Part shown: positions 12,466 to 24,525 of the stretch, piece after piece
Layout: each line of letters opens with the position of its first letter
Position numbering within the stretch: position 1 is the stretch's first letter
Assembly (NCBI GenBank): GCA_958496175.1
Contig: OY292278.1
Span: 31,434,001 to 31,498,000 of the forward strand
Direction: 5' to 3'
Origin: Sisyra terminalis
Lineage: Eukaryota > Arthropoda > Insecta > Neuroptera > Sisyridae
DNA: 64,000 nucleotides
Notes under the pieces: generated by a model
Database searches by the model: none
What the model saw: the letters and a program-made list of their open reading frames with translations, nothing else
What the model was told of the DNA's origin: nothing
Position numbers and translations under genes: made by a program

Positions 12466-12790
12466 CAATTTCTGAAGTTATACTTCTTTAGGCGCGTCAT
12501 GAGAAGGAAAAAAATGGCGTTATGCTTTTTGTAATGCAAATGGATTACGATTTTTAATTTTCGTTAACACCGAACCAACTGTAATTCTTTTAAATTTTAA
12601 CCATTTTTTTGTAATGTATAACTGAGTTAAAATAATAACGAAATATTTCATATTTTATAAAAATTATAACTATGAAAATTCTTAATAGAACTCTAATTAT
12701 AAAACAAGAATGGTTGACAATGATTTCCAGAAAAAATATGACTTTTACAGAGAAGTATATTCTTAGGTGTGTTCATAAGTACATATATAT
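12466..12790 (+). repeat. Dispersed repeat D2, copy 1
   Basis: Begins GAAGTTATACTTCTTTAGGC and shares an ordered series of blocks with 41880-42240: TTTTTGTAATG, then ATAACTGAGTTAAA, then ATTATAAAAC-AGAA, then GACTTTTACA. A third, short inverted match lies at 57264-57310. The element type is unknown and there is no coding frame. Confidence 0.55.
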
Positions 12791-12985
12791 CTTTTACATA
12801 CATCTTTTTATACTATACGTCGATATTTGCTTATTGACTCTTTTTTTTTTTCATTTCTAAGAAAGCATGCTCTTAAGAGAGACTTGCTGAGCAGCTTTAA
12901 TTGTTTAATACAAATTTCCATCACATTTAGTGCAAAATAGTGCCATGGAACATCAATACAGGCTTATTAGAATCCACTAGTTTCA
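12791..12985. other. Short gene-free spacer
   Basis: No feature recognised between repeat D2 and the inverted arm. Confidence 0.3.
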
Positions 12986-13062
12986 TACTTGTATAAAAGT
13001 ATTATTCCTTGCCTACACCGCTGTAGTATAGACTTAGATGTGCACAATTTGGGTCCTTAGTT
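12986..13062 (+). repeat. Inverted repeat, left arm (77 bp)
   Basis: By eye it matches the reverse complement of 14757-14835 at all but about four of 77 positions. The arm includes ATTATTCCTTGCCTACACC and GTGCACAATTTGGGTC. The arms enclose about 1.7 kb, as terminal inverted repeats of a DNA transposon or two inverted copies of one short repeat would. Confidence 0.85.
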
Positions 13063-14756
13063 GGCCTCAATTATTGTAAAAGGGAAACTAGAGGAATCAA
13101 ATACAAGAGGAAGAAGCTGATCAGGAACCTTGTCACGAATATCAGTCGGTGGAGGGAAGAATTCCAAATTTTATATATGTATTAGAAGCATAGAATTTTA
13201 GATCTTGTAATAATAAAGTAATTATGTCTAAATCATTCTAGCTTGTCCTTAATCTTTTGTATTTACCAAAAACCGATTACGTAATCATTAAATAAAAAAT
13301 TCCAAGAGTCTAAAAATTAAGAGTTTGAACTAATCAGAGGCTGAAGACCCTCGAGTACCTACGCTTAAATTATGGTATCAACTGTAATATTTATTTCAAA
13401 GGTAATCATAACGTTAAAAATCATTTGAAAACATCTAATTTATCAATGTAAGACACAAAAATTCTTTTCTTCACATGAATTTATATGAAATATTATTGCT
13501 CCACCCACTGACATTCCGAAACCTTTATGCGAACCCTTATTTCAAGGCTAAAAAGTTTTATATGTAAAAGGACGTGAACAGTAAAAAAATTATTAAATTT
13601 CATTTTTACCTGGCAAAACTATGAAAAAAAAATGTGCCGTGTAATTTATTGTGCTATATACATAATAATACGCACTAAAATATATAAAGGGATTCTTAAT
13701 TTTAAAGCATAAAGTCTTAAATGATATATCTTTTTTAAAGCGTATATATAAATGTCCTAAGGGTTGATGTAAAATGAAATTAAATTACTATATTATGGAA
13801 AAAATATTTAATATTAAAAACTTTATGTTTTGACTCCTCTAGAGGTTAATTAAGAGTAAAAAAGTAGTTTAGTAATTCTAAAAATTAAAAAAATATATTG
13901 ATTATCAAGCAATCAATGATTCATTTGTATTAGTCAAATCTACATATTATAATTAATTTGTTGGTAATTATCTTTTCTAATTGCAAGTATTGGGTTTCAA
14001 ATATATAAAAATTCAAAAAATAATGTTTAATTAAATTAATTGGTTGATAATTTTATAATTCTCGTATACTGCTATATGCCGTTTAAAGCTACACTTACAT
14101 TTTCTAATAAATTCCCTCGCAGAGAAAGTCATTTATGTATAGCGTTAGATTTGTATAATTGATTAAAATTTTCAGTAATGACTTTGAAATGAAGTATAAA
14201 GTTACTATGTTTTATGTGGTCGAAAAAGGAAACTGTTTTACAAGAAACAAATTGGCGGAAGAACCTCAAGGCGGTTGTAAATCAGTCTCAATTCAGCGGT
14301 CTTTCCTTCACCTATCTTTTGCCACATTTATATTATTATAATTATAAAGTGATTTTTCAAGGCAGCTGCGCTTATTGTTTTTTAAATCGCACAAAAATCG
14401 ACCCAATAAAAATGGTGAAACATTAACACCTGTATTTGCGATAGTTGCATTGCAATTTTTGAATCCTCGTTTCGTAAACTCGTCCCTCGATTTTACCACA
14501 ACGTAACACAACCCTTTATAAGAACAAAATATAGTAATTTGGAAGTTTTTTCTTAGAGTTTTTTGGTTACTTATAAGTAGATAAGATGTTTCCCCAAAAA
14601 AGCCATGCAATCTGGTTTTAAGTATTGAAATAATTAGAAGGTACTTATAATTTATTTGTTCTTTTGTCATGTTTTGTTTTAAGGACTTTAAATTAAAATT
14701 ATTACGTCCTGCATATTAGCAAATAGTTTGGAAATATTCTTTTGCTAATCAAGAAA
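13063..14756. other. Interior of the inverted-repeat unit
   Basis: The interior has no recognised transposase. Its longest frame is a 120-codon minus ORF at 14308-14670 without a known motif; two overlapping plus frames lie at 14159-14426. If this is a DNA transposon it is non-autonomous or its transposase is unrecognisable. Confidence 0.35.
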
Positions 14757-14835
14757 AACTAACGACCCAAATTGTGCACATTTAAGTCTATACTACAGTG
14801 GTGTAGGCAAGGAATAATACTTTTATTCAAGTACT
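14757..14835 (-). repeat. Inverted repeat, right arm
   Basis: Reverse-complement partner of 12986-13062, with about 95% identity by eye. Outside the arm (beyond GTACTAAACC) the flanks no longer match, and no target duplication could be assigned. Confidence 0.85.
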
Positions 14836-16689
14836 AAACCAATAACACTAATAATAACCCTAATAACCAAGGTATCTTTAACATACGCGGAAATCTTCAC
14901 AAAATCTTACAAAAAACAGTTTTGTACAGTCAGGATCTGTTTCCAGGACTTTGAGCACCCCCGACAAAATAAGGTCTAGCGCTCTTTTATATGACAATAT
15001 GCTTAAAATTAGCAAAAAAAGGAAACTTTTATTTTTAATTCGGTTCTCCTCAAATTTGGCGCCTCAGTTAGTCGTCCGACTTGCCCGCCAATTCATCCAC
15101 TCCTGAGTACAGTATTGTTATTATACACTACTTTCATAATATCTAACTTGTGAAAAGCTTTTGGCAATCCAAAATTCAACAGAAATATAATTAGAATTTT
15201 ACTGGTAGTTGAAGTCCAGAGTTGGCCTAATGTAAGAAAAAAAGATAATCCCAAAAAATATTTTTTCTCTTTCAACTGTAAATTGGTACGTTAGTAAAAT
15301 ATTGATTTGGGAACTTGAAATAAATTGAATTTAAAAAATAAAAAAAAAAAACATAGGTATTTATACCAATGCAGTCGTAAAGTTGTAATGGCTAAAGCGA
15401 TGATTTGTTTCTACTTATAAAAACACGTACCAAATCTATTTTACATGAAAAATAAAAAAGTCCACTTTAACAAATGTAGTAAATTAATCATTGCTTTATG
15501 TGGTTAAACGGACATTAAAATAAGAAAAATAGTAACAATAAAAAGAAACAAGAGGCTTGTATACTCGTATATATTTGAAGAGAGCTCATTATCATTGTGC
15601 AATGAAAATAAAACTTTTCGAAAAAAAAAATCAACTAAAACAACATAATGTGGACCCTTTTCAAAGACATTTTTACTATTACGAGTTAGAATAATAGTAA
15701 CAGTATTTTTAACGATTGTGGCGGTCAAGTTTAAAGTAAATGAATTACAGCGCCTAATTATTATTTATGGGGAGCAAACTAATTTCGTTTTATTCTTCGT
15801 AAAAGTCTTTAACGTATCCTTTTGAAATTGAAATAAATCAAAAATAAGACCAAATGAGAAAAATACAAATGAAACATGAAAACTAACTCAAGGTGAGGAT
15901 TTTTTTTTTGGCAATTTGGCAAAAACGATAAAAATTTAAGACGGAGGGAAAATATGTCTATTCCTAGAAACTTCCATTAATAATGGACGTTTTTTTTTAA
16001 TTTTAAATATTATTTTTATTATAAAGCAAAAATTGTTTTGTCATATATTTTTTATTTACATATCATAGATCAATTTTAAAATACTGAAATTACTTTTAAA
16101 ATTAGGTAAATCCTTACATATTTTTTTTTTAATTTTATCGACAATTTATTTTGCGAAATATGAAATTCAAAATTTTCCATATAGCAAGAGATTTTGAATA
16201 AATTTTATTACCTAAAAGAACTAATCAAAAAATTCTACATAACAAAAATTTAAATACAAATATATTAAGTACAATGTAGATGTATTGCATGATTCATTTT
16301 TGGACCGGAAAAAAATTAATATAATTAATAAGTGCATCAAAAACGAATGCCTTTATTTCGGCAACATGAAGGTTCATTTGGGTTGCCCCCTTTATTTTTC
16401 AAATAAAGTTTTATATGAATTCTATAACTAAATCTGGACTACAAAAATTACAGACGTCTTTTTTATATAAAAAAATAATTGCGCTTCCTTATATTAAAAA
16501 GGGTTGGTGGGAAATTTCATTATTTTGGAATTTTATTTAAGCGTAATAAGTCTCAAATAAAAAAAACCTAGCACTTAAACATAAAGTTTAGAAACCCGAG
16601 CTTAAAATTTTTTCGATTATCTTATTTTTAAACCGATGTAATATACTGAGGTGAATACTTTTTTTTAATTTTTTAATTTTTTTATTATT
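14836..16689. other. Gene-free stretch
   Basis: A GC-richer patch at 14935-15090 (GCACCCCCGACAAAATAAGG and CGCCTCAGTTAGTCGTCC) looks like an unidentified transposon fragment. The rest is AT-rich with no call. Confidence 0.3.
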
Positions 16690-16846
16690 ACTTACCTTCG
16701 CTTTATAACTACCAAGGTCTTTAGCGATTCTAGAGTTAATATGAATTCATAAATCGAGAAATATCGAAAATTTTCTGGTACGAGATTCGAACTTAACACC
16801 TTTTAGTTATGGAGAAGTCACCTGGATCACTCGACCACCAGTAGGT
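16690..16846 (-). mobile_element. tRNA-derived SINE, copy 3
   Basis: On the minus strand: CCTACTGGTGGTCGAGTG (A box with a G-to-T change), AGGTGACTTC, AAGGTGTTAAGTTCGAATC (B box, plus 16784-16795), CTCGTACCAGAAAATTTTCG, ATTTCTCGATTTATG, ACTCTAGAATCGC and TATAAAGCGAAGG. It is a full-length family member with the best-preserved B box among the minus-strand copies. There is no long poly-A tail; the 3' end runs into AGTAATAATAA. Confidence 0.8.
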
Positions 16847-17739
16847 TTAAATTTCAATATTATGAAATTAAAAAAAATCGTTAATAAACTGTAAACTAAT
16901 TGTAAGTAAGTGTTATTGTTAAATATAATCACTCATTATAAATACTTTTCTTTCATACAAAAGATTTTTTTGTCATGTCCGGTATTTTGATGATGAAAAA
17001 TGTTTTTCATTATCAATTGATACTAATTTCAGGGTATCAAGCTATAAAGAAAATGTAGACAGTTAGAAAATGGCAGGGAGTTTCATTGGACCAGGGGATC
17101 AGGGAAAGTCAGAAATTGACAAAATATTCTGAAAATTTAATAAATTACTGAATAGAATTATTAAATTTTATATTGAAAATGATGCAAATACTTTTTCGTA
17201 AAGAAGTATATTGCTTAAAGAATTTGATCGAAGAATAATAAGTTTAATTAAATATATAAATTATAATCACAAATCATAACATTATTTGCTTTTATTTCTC
17301 AATTTTTTTATCAAACTTGATGAAAGTCTCTAGTCGAGAAGTTTTAGTAAATAAGGTCAGGAGATAACAATTTTGAATAAAAATTTATCTAGAAGATAAC
17401 TACCTCTATCTTGATGCAAATTGAACCATTAGTCATATTTTGTTTATTTTATCCTCCATTTAATTGCAAAGATAACATTTTTTAACTAATGAAAGTTATT
17501 GTAAAATTAAGAGTTAAAAGAATACTTTTGATTTTTTAAAAATTTCTTGATGGAAAATTTTACATTCTTACCCATTTATCTTTTAATTTTCTTCTCTGAA
17601 ATGAACAGGACCACCTAAAACAAAAATAATAGGAAAACCGGAAAGCAATGCCGTTTTTAACATAAAATTTCAAATCAATATTATAATCTTCCTCAAAATC
17701 ATCAACTTTTTACCACCTAGTGTGTGCATTTTTAATTCC
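16847..17739. other. Gene-free stretch
   Basis: AT-rich, no recognised feature. Confidence 0.3.
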
Positions 17740-18250
17740 AAATTAGTAAAAATCGATTGATTATTAAATAAATCTATTACAACAATTTAGAACGGTTATA
17801 GTGGGAAAGGAAATATCACCCACTCTGAATTTATAAACTTTTTCCAGGGGTTTTCTTGTGCAGAGGATTTGCATAATCGGGTTTTAGAATAAATTTTTCT
17901 CTATTGACAATTTTTTAGAACTTTTGGGTCCTTGGTGGGTCGACCAAGATTGATTAAGAATATTTTACAGCTTTTCGACGTCTCTCATTGATTTTGTACC
18001 ACTTCCTCTCTCAACATCGTATTGTTTAAATGTTCTATCATTGTTGGTTATTACTACTTGGAGAACTCAAGATTATTATATTGAACGTAAAAAACTCATT
18101 TGGCATCAATAAACATCTAATGCACTAGGATAAATATTGATAATGTTTTGGCAGCAACTTTGCGTTCAACCCTGTAAAGCTCGAAAAGCATACAATACTG
18201 AATTTGTATTACCCCAGGTATTTGTCTAACCATTTCGATATTTTCAATAT
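17740..18250. repeat. Dispersed repeat D1, copy 1
   Basis: Shares an ordered set of blocks with 21230-21815: CAAGATTGATTA-GAATATTTT, TTTGTACCACTT, ATCGTATTGTTTAAAT, AACTCATTTGGC and TAATGCACT. Divergence is substantial, so both copies are old. Only short broken frames occur on the minus strand (63 codons at 18117-18308), and no domain was recognised. Confidence 0.65.
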
Positions 18251-21229
18251 AATAAATATGATGTCTCTTTATATGATGTCTTTTACGAGTCAAAGTCACT
18301 TTAAACATAAAATGTCTTTAGTACAAATTTGAAATAACACATGATCCGATAAATGGCAGTTAAGCGTCTATAGATTTGTTAACAAAATTACTTTTCAACC
18401 AATCTAATAGTTTCATTTTAGGTTTGTTATCTTAACAAGTTTTCAAAGGAAATCTCCAACAAGTTAAATGAATGTTTTTATTAGGTGTAAGTTGTTTCCA
18501 GGACTATTAAAGTGCATTTTCATGCAACCACTAGTCACTGATTTATAGTGAGAAAAGTGGTCTCGTGACTAAAATTTAACATTTGCGTCGTCTAAAAAGA
18601 AGTAGCGATAAAACTAAATGTTGTTTAACTTTTTCGCCAGATTCTATCATACAAGTCATACATGTCCTATTCACCAGATATAATTTTCTGTATTAAAACA
18701 TTACCAAAAAAAAAAAAAAATAATACATAGTCAGTATATTGATTACTCATAAGTTGAATATTTAACAAACAAGTAACAATACTTATTACTCGCAATTATA
18801 CACATACCTATACTATAAAGTAGTTATATCGATACACCGATATTTGATAGAGAGCCTCATTTGTCGTTCGAATTTCGATGCACATGTTACATTATAGTCA
18901 CGTGGCCAGATTTTTCCCTAAAGATCAGCGATTAGCAACTGCATGAAAATGCACCATAACTTTTGGCAAGGAAATATAATTATAATGCTGAGAAGTTAAC
19001 TGTACACTATTTTGGTGTACAAAGCTTTTAAAATCATTCTTGTTGTAAACATTTTGAAAAAGTAAAAAAAAAATCAAGAATTCCTACATGATTTTCTTTA
19101 ATAAAATATTTAATCTAATTATGTGACTTCATTAGAAAAAAGTTGTAATTGACGACGAAACGTTAGAAAAGATAGATGTTAAGATATGTAATTAAATTTA
19201 TGAATATCGAAAAGAAAAAGATAGACTTTCTTAGATTACGTCTTTAACTTTTTTAAAAAGTTAGATTTCCCAATTTTTTCTGATTTTATTCAAGAAATGT
19301 ATCCAATAGGTGTGTCCAAATTCGACTCTACCGCAATAGATAGACATGAACCGTTATTAAAAATTGTTCCCATAAATCATAATTACCGACAACCGCTTCT
19401 TGTAATGATCCACGCTAGCTTTATTGATTTGAAACTTATTGAATTACGTCCTTGTCAATATTTCAATTTCAAGTTTCATAACAAAATCAAATAATTAATG
19501 AAACTCATTTAAAAAATACCAAATGTATTACTGGTACTTAAATTTGTTTAAAATAAATTTACATAGTTGAAGCATTGTAATGAGTGTAGTAACAAAAAAA
19601 AGCACTTACAATTACCTCATCGAAAGTTTCTTAATTTTAATTTTAGATTTGATCAATCATACTAGTCATACCTGTCGAAAATAAATAGTACCTTTTTATT
19701 CTTTGTTACAATTATTATTATTTATAGCCATTATGAGCCAGAAGAGTCTAGACAAGTTATAATAATAATAAGATTGTCTTAGGCAATGATATAAATGAAA
19801 CCGATAATATTTTCCAATGAATCATATTGCGCAAAACGTATAATTAAAATTATCAGGAACGTTTTATTGCGGCTCATTTGAATTGATGAGTCGAGTGTTG
19901 GTCTCTAAGACTGTTTGATTAAGTGTATGTGTATCAGATTCTCGATTAGTAGTCTTTAGTATTCGATATAGTTGGTTTAATTTTTATGAGTCGTTATATA
20001 AAGAGCAATTTAAGCTGCATAATATCTCATTTTGCTAAAAACAAATTCTTTTGGGCACGTAACTGTTGGTGGTGATGGTATATGGAAAGGTGAATATTTT
20101 TGTGCATTTTGTATCGTGCTCTTGTTGTGTTCAACCGAATTGACTGACAGATTTCATTAGACCCTTGTCAAGACATATCAATCTTCAAACACAGACGGAG
20201 AATTAATATAATTATATATGGATATGTATGAGTAACGAACAAAAATATAGTTGTGGACTTTGAAGTTGTATTATATTCTATGAGTTGCAATAATTATTGT
20301 TACCGACCAATGTTTTGGGATTGTGAGAAAATTTGTCCGAATCAAACTAGCGGAGTGGAATATAGACAAATATTGCATTGGAAGGTCAATTTGATTAGAA
20401 ACATTTATATTTGGCTCATCTCGACTCGGCATATCGGTTGGCTTTAATCAAAGGAAATGAAATATTAGAAAAAAAATTTTTTGAAAAAGTCAACCGTTTA
20501 GTTTCGTAGTAAAGAAAAACTACTTATCAAATTACTTAAATCCATCAACCATAAATTTTTCGAACATTATTCAACTTCTCTTTAAAAATAATTCACATAT
20601 CAATCTTAGTCAAAAATATTAGGTAACACATTTTATAACTTATCCATTTCTTTGAATGGTACCGAATTTTTCCTATTGTAATTTCACTGTTAACATTTTC
20701 GTACAATTTCCGTTCGTTTTTGTCTTCAGGAAATCAATAAGTTTAAGGTGTAAACTAAACTACGTATTTTACTATTTCCATATTCTAATATGAGAATGGT
20801 ATCATAAATGTTTCCTTATACTCGTAATTATCGAATTGGATAAACTATTAAAGGGACCGGAACAAAATTTTGCAACAAGTTTTAATTTTAAATCAATGAT
20901 ATAATAAGCCTCAATATTACCAATCCTTTGACATCAAGCGTGCAAATTTATAATGCCAAATTCAGAAACGGGAAACTCATAGAAAAGTTTAGTTCGGTGT
21001 TAAAATGTGGACAAGGTTTAGGTTACTCTTTCGATAAATCTCTGAGTTTCTGTTAGCCGACTGCTAGTTATCGCTATACAAAATAAGATTTGATTAAGGC
21101 TAATTGTGTACACTGACAACTAGTGATCGGCTAACCGAAACTCTGAGATTTACCGATGCTAGCCCAAACTTCGTCTATATAAATTGAACTTCTATATACG
21201 TCTCTCTTCTCTGGCCAAATTAGTAAAAA
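18251..21229. other. Gene-free stretch
   Basis: Includes a possible decayed hammerhead-like motif at 19134-19166 (listed separately). The part at 19730-20060 is lower in homopolymers and carries homeodomain-like ATTA and TTTATTG motifs. No gene model is supported. Confidence 0.3.
19134..19166 (+). ncRNA. Possible decayed hammerhead-like motif
   Basis: A five-bp hairpin GTTGT/ACGAC (19142-19146 and 19152-19156, one G-U) is followed directly by GAAACGTT, as in the copies at 43661 and 59803. The upstream CTGANGA core is not preserved. It could be chance. Confidence 0.25.
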
Positions 21230-21815
21230 TCAATTGGTTACCAAGCAAAATATCTAAAAATCCCATTTTTAACATCATTTAAGTTTTCAATTTTTTTACC
21301 ACTTAGTAAATGTTGTTGCGATTGAAATAAATAAAAATCCCATGGAACAATTTTGAACAATTATGGTTGGTAAGACAATATGATCGACTCTTTATTTATT
21401 ATTTTTACCAGAGTTTTTCTTCTGCAGAGAAGTCTTGCAGTATCACAATACAGAACCGAGTTTTCTCTGTTGACAGTTCTTGGGCACTTTTAGGTATTTG
21501 GTTGGTCGAACAAGATTGATTAGGAATATTTTTCAGCTCTTCAATTGCCTGCTATGTATTTGGTACCACTTTCTCCCTTAATATCTTATTGTTTAAATTT
21601 TGTATCATTCTTCGTTGGTACCTATTAAAAAACTGAAAATTAGCGATTTTATTTGTCAAAACCTCATTTGGCGTTCATGAACATTTAATGCACTGGGTTA
21701 AATATTGAAAATATTTTTGCTACCAACTTTGGGTTGCTACCTTATAAAACTTGAAGAGTAGACAATACCAAATATGTTTCCTTCGAGTTTTTGGTCTTAC
21801 TACTTCAATAGATAT
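21230..21815. repeat. Dispersed repeat D1, copy 2
   Basis: Second copy of the unit at 17740-18250, in the same orientation about 3.4 kb away. It shares GATTGATTAGGAATATTTTT, GGTACCACTTTC, CTTATTGTTTAAAT, CCTCATTTGGCGTTCATGAA and TAATGCACTGG. The pair could be a segmental duplication or two insertions of an unidentified element. Confidence 0.65.
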
Positions 21816-22330
21816 TTGAGATTAAAAAAATATGTTGTAATTTTTTCATCATGAAATTACATTAAAATAACTTTTATAATATGCAGATTGCATAACTATA
21901 GGTTCAAAAAAGACAGTACATTTTACTACCCCTAATATATTCAAGTACTCGCCTTGTATTTCCAATATAAGATATCATAAGTAGAAGATGAATTAAGGAT
22001 ATCACTCAAGAAAAAATTTTTTTGAACAACTTGACAAAATGATTACTTTTTTTGGTTTTTACTCAAAGATAAGTGCATACATACATTCTCTGTTCTCTAT
22101 CGTTGCCGACATACATATATACATTTTCTTGTAATTGAATTGATTATTTTGTAACACACTAAATAAATTACAGTATCATTTGAGTATATAAAATTAAATT
22201 CACACGAAAATTAAGGGGTGCACCATCGTTTTTTTTTATTAAAAAGAGGGACGTAGGTAGAAAAGTTTGGAACCGCTGTTGTGGATGATTTATTAAAAAC
22301 GTTAACAAAAATTAGTAAATGACAAAAAAA
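21816..22330. other. Gene-free stretch
   Basis: No gene recognised. A 69-codon minus frame at 22211-22420 overlaps repeat R and is not supported. Confidence 0.3.
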
Positions 22331-22505
22331 ACTTCTCGTAACTTCCCGTGAAGACACAATTGATAAATAGTAAAAATTAGCAATTGAGTGAAATTGAAAT
22401 AACAGTTGAAACGTTGACAACAGTCAGTTGTTTCAAATTGAGACAATTATATTCGGTTTTCGCCCACACGTTTGTGTTTAAAATCTTTATTCTCTGACTT
22501 TTTCA
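22331..22505. repeat. Dispersed repeat R, copy 2
   Basis: Begins CTTCTCGTAACTTCCCGTG, a mutated form of the ACTAGTAGCT-CCCGTG start seen in copies 1 and 3. It keeps CAATTGAGTGAAATTGAAAT, CAGTTGAAAC, GACAAC and GGTTTTCGCCCACACG. Confidence 0.5.
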
Positions 22506-23947
22506 TTATAAAAATTTCATATTTTTGTTTACTATTGTATTGATACATCAATAAGTGTATAATGTGACATGCATACCTACCTACTTGAGTAACAGTGATT
22601 TGTATTTGTGCATAGCACAACGTTCTGAGGAGAATTATTTCTTATTGAAATGCTTATTACTAATAATTGCCACCAATAGAAACATCTCAACTTTCAAAAC
22701 TTTGGTTAACTATATTAACGAAATATTTCTTGCGACAATTCAGCATTCTAATAAGTTGTAACAAAATTTTGAAAATGTTAACTTTGTGTTAAAAAATTAA
22801 AACTAAGGTAATTTTTAACTTTGGTTCAAGGACTATCAAAGTATTGTTATCTTACAGCAATGTGTCCAACATGAGTCCCTAATTGGCAGTAACTTTCCTT
22901 ACCCAACCCTAAGCATTTTTTTAAATTATCAAATTATCAAATTTTGTTTCTCATTATCATAAAATAAAACAGATTAAACTTAGGAAAACATCTCCAAAGA
23001 ATTTGTAAAAAGTATATAACACAATATGCCTATTATATAATTATAACACAACAAAAATAATAAGCACGTGGTGTTTGTCTTTTGGGAGAAGTTGGGAAGT
23101 TTAAATTGTGAGTTAAGTTATATATCTACTTGTTACAGCCTGTTTCTCACCCTATATGATGAAAACTTCGTTTCGAAATGGCAAATTTGAAAATTCTGAG
23201 AATTTTCCAACACCCCTAGGCTCTTCGTCTTTCTCTTAGTGTTGCTTGAAAAAACACCGTAAAGCTCGTGAAACATTCGGTTCTTAAAAATCGTAAATTC
23301 CACAAAGAATAAACCTTTCATCAAGGTCGAGCTAAGCCCTCTTTACAAAGAAGTTGATTTTTCCAAGCTTTTTTTACGAAGGGCATTATAACCTTGGGAG
23401 CATCAACCCATCAAATGATCAGTTTTCGACAATTGTAATTACTATTTTGGCATATTTAAGACAATTTGTCGATTTTGATCCAAAATTTGAAAGACAAATA
23501 ATTTTTTTTTAAGTCTTGAAACTTTTGCGAGTATCACAGTTCGTTGTCCAAAACCTGATTTCAATACATCATTACCGAGTGTGGTACAACCTATACAACG
23601 TTGGTATGGATCAAATTACTCTCAATTTTTCTCTTCTGAGGGGCGAATACCACTTGACAAATATAATTTGAACATCCCGTTTCATTGGACAAACTATAAA
23701 ATAGACTTAAATTTCGATTGAAATTAGTGTATAGGATATATATTTGACGGGTTTTGTCGCATTTTAAAATATTTTTTTGTTAACAATCACCTGTAAAATA
23801 AAAATTCAATATAAATTACATATTTTTCTTGCTCGTATACTTATTATAGCCCATAATCTACGTAATTTCACAGTTGGTTTTGATGCAGTATATAAAGAAA
23901 TACTCAAAGTATCAAAATATAAAGAAGTACTCCTTTAAAGTACATTC
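22506..23947. other. Gene-free stretch
   Basis: No recognised gene. The segment at 23130-23660 is less AT-rich and may be a decayed element, but no family motif was found. Confidence 0.3.
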
Positions 23948-24525
23948 CTATTTATATACGAAATTCCAGGTTTTCGCTTCAGGTGCTAACGACACCAGAT
24001 CGCTAGGTAAAGTCACTTTTGAGTAGGCCACATAAAACGAAGCGTGTGGAAAGTATTCCCTCTTCAGATCGATTCCTGTTTTTTTCAGTGATTGATCCAG
24101 TGCTTTTTTTATTTCCATGGTGAAGTCCAGCTTAAGAGTGAACTACAGTCTTTTAAACTTAGATGGATACTCTGGTAGTATATGTGGTATCCGTAGTATA
24201 AATATTGAATCACCTTGAATGTAGCCAGTAAATATAGTGACATCTACCAAATTTTTATGCACGGCTTTCCCGTAAACAGGTTCAATTGCATAACTTTAGT
24301 GGATTGAGATTTCGTAGCAGGATTACTGGAGCACTAATGGTTTTTACTGGACATTACTGGATCTCCTCAGGATAGGTTATAGCATCATCCGCATGCATCA
24401 AACTGTTCACAGATTTGTATTGTTTTTCAGTCCTTCGAACGACATAATCAAAATGTCATTAGCATTTTTTTTTCTTCTTATGGCAGCAACATTTTTGTTT
24501 CTATTTCAAATTCAAACAAATAAAT
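23948..24525 (-). pseudogene. Helitron Rep/helicase C-terminus, degenerate
   Basis: Read on the minus strand, in order with frameshifts: QYKSVNSLMHADDAITYPEE, then SAPVILLRNLNPLKLCN, then KNLVDVTIFTGYIQGDSIFI, LRIPHILPEYPSKFKRL, a stop, then FTMEIKKALDQSLKKTGIDL and EYFPHASFYVAYSKVTLPSD, LVSLAPEAKTW, ending at a TAG (23948-23950). These are the diagnostic blocks of the C-terminal Pif1-like helicase of Helitron transposons (GAP-MLLRNL-P--LCNGT; IPRIP--P---PF-FKRLQFP; INK-QGQSL; SHGQ-YVACSRV; P--L--L-P). At least two frameshifts and a TAG in place of the Gln of FKRLQF make it a fossil. The upstream helicase motifs and the HUH Rep domain are not visible. Confidence 0.85.

Noticed and set aside
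14308..14670. 120-codon minus-strand ORF inside the inverted-repeat unit as a transposase
   Set aside because: No DDE/D, HTH or zinc-finger pattern visible; kept only as an unexplained frame.
22627..22652. CTGAGGA followed by GAAA as another hammerhead
   Set aside because: The sequence between them does not form a credible stem II.
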